Assembly: GCA_029556335.1 (NCBI GenBank)
Contig: JAKQFA010000006.1
Location: 186,001 to 250,000, forward strand
Origin: Methanobacteriota archaeon
GTDB lineage: Archaea > Methanobacteriota > Methanobacteria > Methanobacteriales > Methanobacteriaceae
DNA: 64,000 nt
Reading direction: 5' to 3'
Below, one piece after another: positions 8,091 to 17,448 of the stretch (positions are counted from its first letter, which is position 1; each line of letters begins with the position of its first letter). The notes beneath the pieces are model-generated. The model saw only the letters and a list, made by a program, of their open reading frames with translations. It ran no database searches and had not been told where the DNA came from. The position numbers and the translations under genes are program-made.

Positions 8091-9998
8091 ATGGAAATTT
8101 CTAACCCAGAAAAAAGTTCTGAGACAGATGAAACCTTAGAATTTAGTGGTTACAAAACTTCCGAGGATATTGATGTCCCGGAAAGGATCATCGATCAGAT
8201 AATCGGCCAGGAAGAGGCCGTGGAGACAGTCAAAAAGGCAGCTAAACAGCGCCGAAATGTTCTGTTAATTGGAGAACCCGGTGTGGGAAAGTCCATGCTA
8301 GCTAAGGGGATGGCGGAACTCTTACCTCCCGAGGAACTACAAGATATACTGGTATATCCCAACATAGATGATAATCACAACCCCCTCATTGGTGTTATGC
8401 CGGCTGGTGAGGGTAAAACAGTGGTTACAAATTATAAATTGAAAGCCAAATCACAGGATGAGCGAAAAAACATGTTCATGATAGCTATTATCAGTTTGAT
8501 AATGGTTATAGGATTCGTGCTCCAACAGTTCTTGGCAGCCATCATTGCTGCGGGAATTGTTTTCCTGGCTATGCAGCAGATGAAACCCCGGAGCACCTTA
8601 ATGGTGCCTAAACTGTTGGTAAATAATGAAAAGAATAAGATGGCCCCATTCATTGATGCTACCGGTGCACACGCCGGGGCTCTTCTTGGAGATGTGAGGC
8701 ACGATCCCTACCAATCTGGGGGATTGGGTACCCCTGCCCATGAACGGGTGGAGGCAGGCATGATCCACAAGGCCAGTAAGGGTGTACTCTACGTGGATGA
8801 AATCGGTGGCATGAAGATGAAAACCCAGCAGGAACTTCTAACTGCCATGCAAGAGAAGAAATATTCAATCACAGGTCAAAGTGAGACTAGTAGCGGAGCA
8901 ATGGTCCGTTCTCAGGCTGTTCCTTGTGATTTTGTCCTGGTTGCCAGTGGTAACCTCCACGTACTGGAGGGTATGCACCCGGCTTTAAGGTCCAGAATAA
9001 GGGGTTACGGTTATGAAGTGTATATGAAGGACACCATGCCGGATAACCAGGAAAACCGTGATAAACTGGTTCAGTTCGTGGCCCAGGAAGTTAAAAAAGA
9101 TGGCAGAATACCTCATTTTGGACGAGAAGCTGTGGAAGAGATAATACGTGAAGCTCAACGTCGTGCTGGCAAGAAAGAGTCATTAACCTTAAAGCTGCGC
9201 GATCTGGGAGGGCTGGTTCGAGCAGCCGGTGACATAGCCAAAGGAGAACATAAAGATGAGGTAGCTCTGGAACACGTTATCAGTGCCAAAAAGCTGGCAA
9301 GAACCTTGGAACAACAGATCGCCGACCGTTACATTCTCCAGAAAAAACGTTATCGGGTTTTCAGATCTGAAGGCGGTGAAGTGGGCCGCGTGAATGGTTT
9401 GGCCATAATTGGAGATCGTAGTGGGATAATTATGCCCATAGCAGCAGAAGCTGCCCCTGCTCAAAGTAAAGAAGAGGGTAAAATCATAGCCACTGGAAAA
9501 CTAGGGGAAATAGCTCGAGAAGCAGTCCAAAACGTTAGTGCACTTATTAAAAAACACACCGGGACAGACATAGCCAGTTACGATATTCATATCCAGTTCC
9601 TCCAGTCCTATGAGGGAGTGGAAGGTGACAGTGCCAGTGTTTCAGTGGCCACTGCCGTGGTATCCGCCCTGGAAAACATTCCCGTTGATCAGGCGGTGGC
9701 TTTAACTGGATCTTTAAGTGTACGGGGGGATGTGCTCCCAGTAGGGGGTGTCACCGGCAAGATTGAAGCTGCAGCAGAAGCTGGTATTAAAAAAGTTCTC
9801 ATACCCCAATCCAACATGGAAGACGTGTTTATTGAGGAACGCTACCAGAAAGAAATTGAGATCATACCGGTAGAAACTCTCAGCGATGTCCTGGAGCACA
9901 CTCTGGTTGGTAAAGGTAAAAAAAGTCTCATGGAGAAAATGAAGAAGATCGCAGACATTGTTCCACAGGGGATACTGAAACAACCAGCAACCCACTAA
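8091..9998 (+). CDS. lonB: Membrane-anchored archaeal Lon protease (LonB)
   Basis: This 635-residue ATP-dependent protease has an AAA+ domain with Walker A GEPGVGKS at residues 61-68, an insertion holding two membrane segments (about 128-165), then a Lon protease domain. The Ser-Lys catalytic dyad is S514 (in GDSAS) and K557 (in GGVTGKI); the 43-residue spacing equals that of E. coli Lon. LonB is the main membrane-bound AAA protease in archaea, which lack FtsH, and degrades misfolded and regulatory proteins. The ATG at 8091 follows GGAGG at about 8074. Repeated TTCTTA/TAAGAA elements lie upstream and a hairpin plus T-tract lies downstream. Confidence 0.96.
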   Translation: MEISNPEKSSETDETLEFSGYKTSEDIDVPERIIDQIIGQEEAVETVKKAAKQRRNVLLIGEPGVGKSMLAKGMAELLPPEELQDILVYPNIDDNHNPLIGVMPAGEGKTVVTNYKLKAKSQDERKNMFMIAIISLIMVIGFVLQQFLAAIIAAGIVFLAMQQMKPRSTLMVPKLLVNNEKNKMAPFIDATGAHAGALLGDVRHDPYQSGGLGTPAHERVEAGMIHKASKGVLYVDEIGGMKMKTQQELLTAMQEKKYSITGQSETSSGAMVRSQAVPCDFVLVASGNLHVLEGMHPALRSRIRGYGYEVYMKDTMPDNQENRDKLVQFVAQEVKKDGRIPHFGREAVEEIIREAQRRAGKKESLTLKLRDLGGLVRAAGDIAKGEHKDEVALEHVISAKKLARTLEQQIADRYILQKKRYRVFRSEGGEVGRVNGLAIIGDRSGIIMPIAAEAAPAQSKEEGKIIATGKLGEIAREAVQNVSALIKKHTGTDIASYDIHIQFLQSYEGVEGDSASVSVATAVVSALENIPVDQAVALTGSLSVRGDVLPVGGVTGKIEAAAEAGIKKVLIPQSNMEDVFIEERYQKEIEIIPVETLSDVLEHTLVGKGKKSLMEKMKKIADIVPQGILKQPATH

Positions 9999-10016
9999 AA
10001 CCTAACCCCCATCAAA

Positions 10017-10052
10017 CCTCTACTTTTTAGTAGAGGCCACAACTTTTTTTTT
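10017..10052 (+). terminator. Hairpin plus T-tract after lonB
   Basis: CCTCTACT and AGTAGAGG form a perfect 8-bp stem with a TTTT loop (10017-10036). After a short gap comes a run of nine T (10044-10052). It begins 19 bases after the lonB stop codon. Archaeal termination mostly relies on T-tracts, so the T-run may be enough; the hairpin could also protect the mRNA 3' end. Confidence 0.6.
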
Positions 10053-10205
10053 AAACCAAATTTTAACTAAATTTTTTAACTTAGGGATCATTATAAGTAG
10101 TTCACCACGCTAATAAGAATAGATTTTTGATTATTTTAAGCTGATTTTGAGTTTGAGTAATTAATAGTCTGATACATGGATTAATTTGTATAAGGAAGAT
10201 TAATT

Positions 10206-11789
10206 ATGGATAGTTTATTATTTGAAGAAATGGATTTATCTCTTAAAATTAAAAGAGCTATTAATGACCTTGGATTTGAAGAAGCAACTCCAATTCAGTC
10301 TTTAGTTATTCCTCCTATTCTGGAAGGAAAAGATGTGATAGGTCAGGCCCAAACTGGAACCGGAAAAACTGCATCATTTGGGATACCGGTATTAGAAATG
10401 GTTGACCCTAATGATGATAGTTTACAAGCTGTAATACTCTGTCCCACGAGGGAACTGGCTATTCAAGTTGCAGAAGAACTAAAAAAACTTTCAAAATACG
10501 AAAAAACAAAAGTTATACCAATTTATGGAGGACAACCCATAGAAAGACAGATTAAAGCCCTTAAAAAAGGGGTTCAGATTATCATTGGGACTCCTGGCCG
10601 GGTGATGGATCATATGTACCGTCGCACCCTGTCCCTAGGAAAGGTTAAGATAATAATATTGGATGAAGCAGATGAAATGCTCGATATGGGGTTCCGGGAG
10701 GATATTGAATTCGTCCTGGGCAAAATGCCTTCAGAAAGACAGATGCTCCTCTTTTCTGCTACAATGTCCAAGGCCATATTAAAGTTAACTAAGAAGTACC
10801 AGAAAGATCCTACATTTTTGAAAGTTGCCCATCAGGAACTCACCGTACCCCAAATAGAACAAGTTTACTTTGAGGTGCGGGAGAAGAATAAACTGGACCT
10901 ACTATCCCGACTAATAGATTTGCACGAACTTCAATTGTCCCTAGTATTTTGTAACACTAAAAGAAAAGTTGATAAACTGGTGAACCATTTACAGACCAGA
11001 GGGTATATGGCTGGAGGTTTGCATGGGGACATGAGTCAGAACCAAAGAGATCGTGTAATGGCAAAATTCAGAAAAGGACAAATAGAAGTTCTGGTGGCTA
11101 CGGATGTAGCAGCCCGGGGAATTGACGTGGATGATGTGGAAGCTGTTTTCAACTACGATGTTCCCAATGATGACGAGTACTACGTCCACCGTATTGGTAG
11201 AACGGGGAGAGCTGGAAAAACCGGTCAAGCCTTCACATTCGTAGCTGGAAAGGAAATTTACAAGTTAAGAGATATCCAACGTTACACTAAGGTTCGTATT
11301 AAGCAATTGCAGATTCCATCACTTCAAGAAGTGGAGAAACTTAAGAATCACCGTTTCTTGGAGAATTTAAAACATATGATTAACAATGAATATCTGGATT
11401 CAGAGATTAAAATGGTTGAAAAGTTGATGGAAGAGGATTATAGTTCTCTAGAAGTGGCGGCAGCTCTTATGAAAATGTCGTTGGACAAAAAGAACAGTTA
11501 TGAATCAAAATCTTCTTCAGTTTTTGGTGATACAGGAGCTCAACCAGGTAAGGTCAGATTTTTCGTTAACTTGGGCCGCAAGGATAATGTGAAAGCTAAA
11601 GATATTGTTAAAGTCATTCATGAAGTTTCAGGACTTTCATCCACTAGTATAGGTCGTATTGATGTGTTGGACAAGTTTTCATTCTTAGAACTGCCACTGG
11701 AATACGCCTGGGAAATATCTGAGGCTCTGGAAGGAACCAGAATAAAGGGCAAAAGGGTTAATCTGGAGCCAGCCAACAAGAAGAACTAA
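10206..11789 (+). CDS. DEAD-box RNA helicase with DbpA-type RNA-binding tail
   Basis: The protein has 527 residues. The helicase core shows the Q motif (EEATPIQ), motif I AQTGTGKT, motif II DEAD (LDEADEMLDMGF), motif III SAT and motif VI HRIGRTGRAG. After a charged linker (about 375-445), residues 450-525 (RFFVNLGRKD, GRIDVLDKFSFLELP) match the DbpA/CsdA RNA-binding domain. It probably unwinds structured RNA during ribosome assembly or mRNA turnover; in methanogens such helicases are often cold-induced. The ATG follows GGAAGATTA. About 200 AT-rich bases upstream could provide a long leader, but no regulatory element is recognised. Confidence 0.93.
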   Translation: MDSLLFEEMDLSLKIKRAINDLGFEEATPIQSLVIPPILEGKDVIGQAQTGTGKTASFGIPVLEMVDPNDDSLQAVILCPTRELAIQVAEELKKLSKYEKTKVIPIYGGQPIERQIKALKKGVQIIIGTPGRVMDHMYRRTLSLGKVKIIILDEADEMLDMGFREDIEFVLGKMPSERQMLLFSATMSKAILKLTKKYQKDPTFLKVAHQELTVPQIEQVYFEVREKNKLDLLSRLIDLHELQLSLVFCNTKRKVDKLVNHLQTRGYMAGGLHGDMSQNQRDRVMAKFRKGQIEVLVATDVAARGIDVDDVEAVFNYDVPNDDEYYVHRIGRTGRAGKTGQAFTFVAGKEIYKLRDIQRYTKVRIKQLQIPSLQEVEKLKNHRFLENLKHMINNEYLDSEIKMVEKLMEEDYSSLEVAAALMKMSLDKKNSYESKSSSVFGDTGAQPGKVRFFVNLGRKDNVKAKDIVKVIHEVSGLSSTSIGRIDVLDKFSFLELPLEYAWEISEALEGTRIKGKRVNLEPANKKN

Positions 11790-11838
11790 TAAAAGCCAAA
11801 TACTAATGAATAAAATGTTTTGTAGAAAATAGAAGCAT

Positions 11839-12711
11839 CTATTTACTCTTCAGGGCTTCTGCCACCAACTCAGCCACTGAAACTACGCTAATCTCTGATT
11901 TTAAGGTATCAGTACCGATCACTTCGTCTGCACCAGCAGCGAATATTTTTAAAAGGGCATCGTCCACCAGGACTGGGTGTACACAGCTAACCGTTATGTT
12001 GGAAGCCCCATTTTCTTTTAACATTTTTATGGCGTTGACTATGGTTCCACCGGTACTGATGATGTCGTCAATGATAACCACTTCTCTTCCCTCGACATCC
12101 AAGTTTTTAGTTTTGGTTTCAACTAGGTCTGGTGAAATACGTTTTTTTTCCAAGTGGTCATATTCACTGCCCAATATATTGGCAATGTCCATGGCAAAAT
12201 TGATGGCCCCATGGTCTGGGGCTAAAAGTAGTGGCATATCCCTGCAGTTATCTAAATATTCCGCGATAACAGGCATGGCTGACAAGTTATGGGTGGGTAC
12301 ATTGAACAGGTTACATATGCTCGTTTCATGGAGATTAATACAGAATACCTCGGACACCCCGGAAAATTCTATTAGATCTGCAATCACCGAGGCAGAAATG
12401 GCTTCACCCGGGTTGAAACTTCTTTCCTGTCTGCCGTAACCAAAATAGGGAATAACCGCCCTGATATTTGTAACATCCATGTTCTGAAGTGTTTTTAGAA
12501 TTAAAAAGAGTTCTATGAGATTTTCATCCTGCGGGTAACCGGTAGACTGCACTACAGTAACGTTATCTTCTAACTTTCCGTTAATACGTATGTAGCGTTC
12601 ACCATCAGGGAATTTACGTGTTTCCAATGGGCAGAGGGGTTCTCCCATCTTTTTTGCAATCTGGGCTGCCAGTTTCTGTGATGCAGATCCGCCTATGATC
12701 AATAAAACCAC
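11839..12711 (-). CDS. prs: Ribose-phosphate pyrophosphokinase (PRPP synthetase)
   Basis: The product has 290 residues. It has the family hallmarks RKFPDGERYIRI near residue 35, FGYGRQERSF, APDHGA and the PRPP-binding loop VVIIDDIISTGGT near residue 210. It makes PRPP from ribose 5-phosphate and ATP for nucleotide, histidine and methanopterin synthesis. The start is GTG at 12711, preceded by GGAG, because no ATG lies at the family's usual N-terminus. It reads convergently with the helicase gene and divergently from hypA. Confidence 0.95.
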   Translation of the reverse strand: MVLLIIGGSASQKLAAQIAKKMGEPLCPLETRKFPDGERYIRINGKLEDNVTVVQSTGYPQDENLIELFLILKTLQNMDVTNIRAVIPYFGYGRQERSFNPGEAISASVIADLIEFSGVSEVFCINLHETSICNLFNVPTHNLSAMPVIAEYLDNCRDMPLLLAPDHGAINFAMDIANILGSEYDHLEKKRISPDLVETKTKNLDVEGREVVIIDDIISTGGTIVNAIKMLKENGASNITVSCVHPVLVDDALLKIFAAGADEVIGTDTLKSEISVVSVAELVAEALKSK

Positions 12712-12847
12712 CTACTCTCCATGACTAATCATTATGCGAGTTTAATGTCTTAACGTTATTTCGGGGTTTCTATTAAAACCACAAAGCTCATTATGAGACA
12801 ATAAAACATTATATTTCAACTATTTGTTAACTTTATTAATAAGCTCT

Positions 12848-12881
12848 CTTTAAACCATAGTAAGTCTTTAACCATAGTAAG
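12848..12881 (+). repeat. Tandem repeat upstream of hypA
   Basis: CTTTAAACCATAGTAAG (12848-12864) is repeated with one base missing as CTTTAACCATAGTAAG (12866-12881). The pair ends 29 bases before the hypA start codon. Each copy contains a TTTAA core, so it may be a duplicated promoter element or a tandem operator. Confidence 0.55.
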
Positions 12882-12910
12882 ATAAGTTAGTACTAAATAG
12901 GGGTAAAGTT

Positions 12911-13282
12911 ATGCACGAACTTTCCATGGCACAAGCCATCGTGGACACCGTCCTGGATGCTGCCCAGAAGAATGAAGCTCAGGATGTTCTGGAAGTTACC
13001 ATTGAAATTGGACAAATCACCATGCTCAATCCGGAACAACTGAAATTTTTGTTGAACGTACTAGTGGAAGGTACCTTGATGGAAGGAGCTCAGATAATTA
13101 TCGAAGAAATTCCAGTGGAGATAGAGTGCCAATTATGTGAATTTAAGGGAGAAGCAAATACTGATGGTTCTGATCACTATTTAACCATAGTCCTATGCCC
13201 AGAATGTGGAGCTAGAGATGTGGAAGTTACAAAGGGACGAGAATGTAATGTTAAAAATATTAGGATAGAGAAGGTTGATTAG
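12911..13282 (+). CDS. hypA: Hydrogenase nickel incorporation protein HypA
   Basis: The 123-residue protein starts with the invariant MHELS, in which the N-terminal amine and His2 bind nickel. It has a zinc ribbon formed by a CQLC pair near residue 74 and a CPEC pair near residue 97. With HypB, HypA delivers Ni2+ to the large subunit of [NiFe] hydrogenases. An AGGGGTAAAGTT stretch precedes the ATG. hypB begins one base after the stop codon, so the two genes are one operon. A tandem repeat sits just upstream. Confidence 0.96.
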   Translation: MHELSMAQAIVDTVLDAAQKNEAQDVLEVTIEIGQITMLNPEQLKFLLNVLVEGTLMEGAQIIIEEIPVEIECQLCEFKGEANTDGSDHYLTIVLCPECGARDVEVTKGRECNVKNIRIEKVD

Positions 13283-13283
13283 G

Positions 13284-13934
13284 ATGCATAAAATCGCTGA
13301 TGTGGAGATTCAACATGATATAATGGTTGCCAACAGAAAATTGGCCCGTAATAATCAGAGATTATTGGATCAAAATGGAATTTTTGCGGTGGATGTCCTG
13401 GGTGCCATAGGCTCCGGAAAAACATCCCTGATTGAAACGTTAATTGATCATCTGGACCATAAAGTAGGGGTAATTGCCGGTGATGTCATCAGCAAGTACG
13501 ATGCAGGGCGTTTTGAATCCCATAATGTGCCGGTTGTAGGATTAAACACTGGAAAAGAATGTCATCTAGATGCACATCTGGTTAAACATGCCCTGGAAGA
13601 TATGCCTCTGGAAGACATCGATTTGTTGTTTATTGAGAATGTGGGGAACTTGATCTGCCCAGTAGATTTCGAATTGGGTTCCCACTTACGTATGGTGGTT
13701 ATCAGTGTCAGTGAGGGAGATGACACAGTGGAAAAACATCCTCTTATATTCCAGGATGCCGATCTGGTGGTAATAAATAAGGTGGATCTTGCAGAAGCTG
13801 TGGGGGCCAGTGTGGAAAAGATGGTTAATGATGTGAAGGAACTCAATCCTGGTGTGAAAGTTATAACCAGCAGCATAAAAATGGGTAAAGGCTTGGATGA
13901 GATCATATCGACTATAGAGTCCTATGTGCTGTAG
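13284..13934 (+). CDS. hypB: Hydrogenase nickel incorporation GTPase HypB
   Basis: The product has 216 residues from the ATG at 13284, immediately after the hypA stop; an in-frame TTG at 13275 is a weaker start. The G1 P-loop is GAIGSGKTS near residue 40, and the G4 motif NKVDLAEAV is present. A metal-site Cys-His region lies in NTGKECHLDAH. The N-terminal His-rich nickel storage stretch of some bacterial HypB proteins is absent, as is usual in methanogens. GTP hydrolysis drives nickel transfer to hydrogenase. Confidence 0.95.
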   Translation: MHKIADVEIQHDIMVANRKLARNNQRLLDQNGIFAVDVLGAIGSGKTSLIETLIDHLDHKVGVIAGDVISKYDAGRFESHNVPVVGLNTGKECHLDAHLVKHALEDMPLEDIDLLFIENVGNLICPVDFELGSHLRMVVISVSEGDDTVEKHPLIFQDADLVVINKVDLAEAVGASVEKMVNDVKELNPGVKVITSSIKMGKGLDEIISTIESYVL

Positions 13935-13984
13935 ATTCTTCTACAACAGAATTTATTTGGCACTCAACGCGATTTGGTGATGAA

Positions 13985-15010
13985 TTGAAGGTCTGGATTG
14001 ATATTGTCAACGCCCCCCACGTTAGGTTCTTCAAAGACATTATAGAGTACCTTGACAATGAAGGTGAAGAGGTTTTCGTCACTGCCCGTAAGTTTGGGGA
14101 TGTGCATCGCCTTCTGGACCTTTTTGGTATTGAATATACTTTAGTCGGGAAACATGGCGCCACATTGGAGGATAAGCTGCTTCGCAGTACCAGTCGAGTT
14201 TTTGAACTTTCCAAACTCATAGCCCAAGAAAAACCGGATGTTGCTGTTTCTAAACATTCCATTGAACTTCCTAGGATTTCATTTGGATTGGGAATTCCCA
14301 GTGTGTATGTGTTGGACAATGAACATGCACTGGCTGCTAATAAACTCACCCTTCCACTTTGTGATCAGATCATACTACCCCGGACCATTGACGTGTGGCG
14401 TGTGTTGGAGTGTGGGGCTGATCCCAACGCTTTGCTGCGTTTTAATGGTACATGTGAACTTAATCACCTTCAAAATTTCCAGTACAATCCCCAAATATTC
14501 CAAGAACTTGATCTGGATCTGGAAAAGGACAAAACAATTCTCATGCGACCTGAACCTGCACTTGCATCTTATCTACAGACTGACTGTCGCAAATCGGTGT
14601 TATCACCTATAGTGGAGGCCCTGGAGGCCCATGCTAATATACTGGTCATTCCCCGCTTCCGGGAACAGGAAGAAATCTTCGAAGATGATGGGAACGTTAC
14701 TATAATACATCCCCCAGTGGACACCTTTAGCCTGATGAAGGCTTGTGACCTGGTAATTGGAGCGGGGGGCACGATGAACCGAGAAGCAGCTCTTCTGGGC
14801 ACCCCAGTAATATCTTGTTATCCTGGTAAATTACTGGCTGTGGATAGTTATTACATTAAAAAAGGGCTTATGAAACGCTCCACAGATTTGGATGATATTG
14901 TAAAAATCTCCCTAGAACAGATCTTAGGGGAGAGGAAAGAACTTAAAATGGAAACCGATGATCTGTTCCAGATAATCTTGGAAAATATATACCAAGTTGC
15001 ATTAAGCTAA
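13985..15010 (+). CDS. DUF354 family protein (glycosyltransferase-like)
   Basis: The protein has 341 residues and begins KVWIDIVNAPHVRFF, the signature of the archaeal DUF354 family. Members resemble UDP-GlcNAc 2-epimerase/GT-B glycosyltransferase folds; the C-terminal half has GAGGTMNREAALLGTP, which looks like the nucleotide-sugar binding region of that fold. The start is TTG at 13985, preceded by GGTGAT at 13977-13982; no ATG fits. The function is unknown, and surface polysaccharide or lipid glycan synthesis is an inference from the fold. It follows hypB by 50 bases in the same direction and may be co-transcribed with it. Confidence 0.75.
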   Translation: MKVWIDIVNAPHVRFFKDIIEYLDNEGEEVFVTARKFGDVHRLLDLFGIEYTLVGKHGATLEDKLLRSTSRVFELSKLIAQEKPDVAVSKHSIELPRISFGLGIPSVYVLDNEHALAANKLTLPLCDQIILPRTIDVWRVLECGADPNALLRFNGTCELNHLQNFQYNPQIFQELDLDLEKDKTILMRPEPALASYLQTDCRKSVLSPIVEALEAHANILVIPRFREQEEIFEDDGNVTIIHPPVDTFSLMKACDLVIGAGGTMNREAALLGTPVISCYPGKLLAVDSYYIKKGLMKRSTDLDDIVKISLEQILGERKELKMETDDLFQIILENIYQVALS

Positions 15011-15056
15011 ATTTCTATCTAATCAAATATTATTGGCATCAGAATTAGTTGTTATA

Positions 15057-15131
<75 letters not shown>

Positions 15132-15153
15132 ACATAGCAAATAGGACTTAGGG

Positions 15154-15163
15154 GTATTTAAAC
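15154..15163 (-). promoter_or_regulatory. TATA box for tRNA-Ala
   Basis: GTTTAAATAC on the minus strand lies 23-32 bases before the tRNA 5' end, the usual distance from TATA box to start of transcription in archaea. Confidence 0.6.
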
Positions 15164-15397
15164 TTAGTGTTAATGTTTCTAATCCATCACACTCGTAAAG
15201 CTTTTAAATAGATGTCTTTAATATAACTAGCTCTGAACTAATATTAATAAAAAATGGGGGCCTTGAAAGCACCCTATCTTATAAAGAAAATCTGGGTTTT
15301 AAACTCTTAATTATAAAATTGATGTTAAAAAAATTTTTTTAAGCTTATTAAAGGAATTTGGCTCTTAAAAAAGTGGCACCTACATTGGAGAATTCAC

Positions 15398-16477
15398 ATG
15401 GCCTTAATCGCGGAAACTCATCTTCAATACATTATAGAAGTAGCAATAATGCTGCAAGTAGGGGTGATATTCCTCTTGAATCTGGCCCCACTCTCTTTAA
15501 GCTTGGTCATGATGGGTGCCCTTATTGTGGGAACTGGTTTTGCAGCCCTTTTCAGTTTGGATGCCTTGTTTCTATTTTTACCCGGAATAAGTCACTTTGA
15601 ATTCACACACCCCTTTGGTTCTTTGGCTCTTTTGGTCATAGTAACTGCTTTGGCAGCTATTCCTGCAATGAAAGAGGCGGGTATTAACATCAGGACTTTG
15701 AGGAACTATGTGCTATTACTTCTATCCATAATAACCATAGCTGGGGGTTTAATGCATCGGTCGTTCCTTATTCTATGGATTTTAGGGCTGCTAATAGGCT
15801 TTTTCGTAATATCCAAATCGTTCCGACAAAAATCAGTCTTCACTCTGAAGAGAATAATGATGGTGGGACTGGTGGTAGTAGTTGGATTTGGATCTCTAGA
15901 GATCCTGTCGAGGGTGCTGGAAATGAACATACTCAGTCCCCTTCTTCGTTTGATGCGTATTGATACCTATGCCATGCCCAGTGTGAAAATGGTTATAAAA
16001 AACGCTACTTTAACCGGTCACCAACTGGGTGCCTGTTACTGGGGGGATACGTGTTTGGGGGGTTCTGATGGATACATGTCTTTGCCCATATCCCTGATAA
16101 CCCTATTTGGTTTACCATTTCCATTGTTTTTTGGAATTCTGGTTACCAAGAAGGATGTAATTGACTACATGTTACCGGGAATATTCGGGGTGACCTTTGA
16201 CTTTGGCTACTTGTTCCTATTCTTCCTTCTCCTGTGGTGTGCCGGTGTGATGGTGGTGGGTGCTAGGATGCTAAGAACATACCGTTCAAGAAGAGAAAAT
16301 GGTGATAAAAGCTGCCTTGGAAGAGAAGCACTTCTGATAGGTTCTATTACGGCTTTCATGGCTCAGACTCTGGTGGGATTGTTTATAATGAACCGTTCCA
16401 TAAACGGAACTGCCATGCTCACTTTTTTGGTCCTGAGTGCCATGGTGGTGGGTCACATCATATTCATAAAAAAATAA
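15398..16477 (+). CDS. Multi-spanning membrane protein, unknown function
   Basis: I do not recognise this 359-residue protein. It is strongly hydrophobic, with about ten predicted membrane segments. One hydrophilic stretch near residues 185-225 contains GHQLGACYWGDTCLGGSDGYM, including two cysteines spaced as C-x5-C, and looks like the most likely functional loop. A second polar loop near residues 290-305 is rich in Arg and Lys. The ATG follows GGAGAATTCAC. It lies between tRNA-Ala and the DUF1890-DUF1894 pair, 28 bases before the latter, so co-transcription with those methanogen-specific genes is possible. The layout resembles polytopic polymerases or ligases, but that is only a resemblance in shape. 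Confidence 0.7.
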   Translation: MALIAETHLQYIIEVAIMLQVGVIFLLNLAPLSLSLVMMGALIVGTGFAALFSLDALFLFLPGISHFEFTHPFGSLALLVIVTALAAIPAMKEAGINIRTLRNYVLLLLSIITIAGGLMHRSFLILWILGLLIGFFVISKSFRQKSVFTLKRIMMVGLVVVVGFGSLEILSRVLEMNILSPLLRLMRIDTYAMPSVKMVIKNATLTGHQLGACYWGDTCLGGSDGYMSLPISLITLFGLPFPLFFGILVTKKDVIDYMLPGIFGVTFDFGYLFLFFLLLWCAGVMVVGARMLRTYRSRRENGDKSCLGREALLIGSITAFMAQTLVGLFIMNRSINGTAMLTFLVLSAMVVGHIIFIKK

Positions 16478-16505
16478 ATAGAACAAAAATAATAGGAGAT
16501 AGTAG

Positions 16506-16970
16506 ATGAAAAAGGCACTTATACTTTTAGGATGTCCAGAATCACCTTCTCAAACTCCATTAGCCATATATGCTGCGTATAAACTTGACAAAATGGGTTT
16601 TGAAGTCACACTGGCCAGCACACCATCGGCCATGAAACTCCTGGAAGTTTCTGATCCGGAAGGACACTACATAAAAAACAAAATTGATTTAGAATCTTGC
16701 TTGGATACAATTAAAGAAGGGGATTATCAATTATTAATTGGGTTTGCACATAAAGATGCTGCTGTTTCATATTTTGTCACGTTTTATTACATACTTAATA
16801 CTAAAAGCATAGCTCTGGTGTTTCATCATGATGCTGAAAAGCTAGAAGCCTTTGAAGAAGTAATTAAGTCTAGCACAGATGCAGAGATTGTATCTGCACG
16901 GGCTTATCATAATCCCACACCCATCCGGGTCCGTCTTGACCGGGTTTTAAAACCACTGGGGGAATTGTAA
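16506..16970 (+). CDS. DUF1890 family protein
   Basis: The protein has 154 residues, beginning KKALILLGCPESPSQTP, a start I associate with the methanogen-restricted DUF1890 family. It is a soluble alpha/beta protein with a nucleotide-binding look (ILLGCPESPSQTP, then TLASTPSA). A conserved Asp/His-containing segment GFAHKDAAVSYF follows. AGGAGATAGTAG provides the ribosome binding site. The next gene starts at the base after this stop, and the same pairing with DUF1894 is known from methanogens. The function is unknown; restriction to methanogens suggests a role in their core metabolism. Confidence 0.7.
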   Translation: MKKALILLGCPESPSQTPLAIYAAYKLDKMGFEVTLASTPSAMKLLEVSDPEGHYIKNKIDLESCLDTIKEGDYQLLIGFAHKDAAVSYFVTFYYILNTKSIALVFHHDAEKLEAFEEVIKSSTDAEIVSARAYHNPTPIRVRLDRVLKPLGEL

Positions 16971-17270
16971 ATGTTTTGTTTGGACACCTACCTGCGAGAA
17001 TCTGAAGATTACACTATACATCTTAGCAGGGCCGGTTTTAAGGACTGTGCCAAGTTCATAGAAAAAAATGCTAAAAGGGTAATTCATGTTCCTGCTGGCA
17101 CTAAGGTTATAGGAGCAAGAATAATTGGAATTCCTCCGGTACCCATCGGTGTTGATGATGAAAAGAGTACCATAATGTTACCCTACACTAAACCCTGCTA
17201 TGGAACAGCGGTGGTGGAGATACCCGTACCTCCAGAAGAAATTCGAATGATAGAATCTAAGATAATATAG
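16971..17270 (+). CDS. DUF1894 family protein
   Basis: The 99-residue protein starts directly after the DUF1890 stop, with GGGGGAATTGTAA providing the ribosome binding site inside the previous gene. It begins MFCLDTYLRESEDY and ends with KPCYGTAVVEIPVP; both cysteine-containing segments look conserved. The zero-base junction implies that the two proteins are made in fixed ratio, perhaps as a complex. No enzymatic motif is visible. The family call is from memory of the family start and is good but not certain. Confidence 0.7.
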   Translation: MFCLDTYLRESEDYTIHLSRAGFKDCAKFIEKNAKRVIHVPAGTKVIGARIIGIPPVPIGVDDEKSTIMLPYTKPCYGTAVVEIPVPPEEIRMIESKII

Positions 17271-17448
17271 GTGTTATTTTAGATATTAACCCTATTTTTG
17301 GGCATTATTTTTAGTTTTTAAGAATTATAAATTCTTTTTTTTAATATTATAGTCTTATTTAGATTTTATGCCTAAAGTACTTTTAAAATCACCTTTAATT
17401 AATTTTTTATAGGATGATATCTTAAGATATTAACATTAAGGAGATATC

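Noticed and set aside
15358..15600. 80-codon frame overlapping the membrane protein gene
   Set aside because: Shadow of the real gene in another frame, with no binding site.
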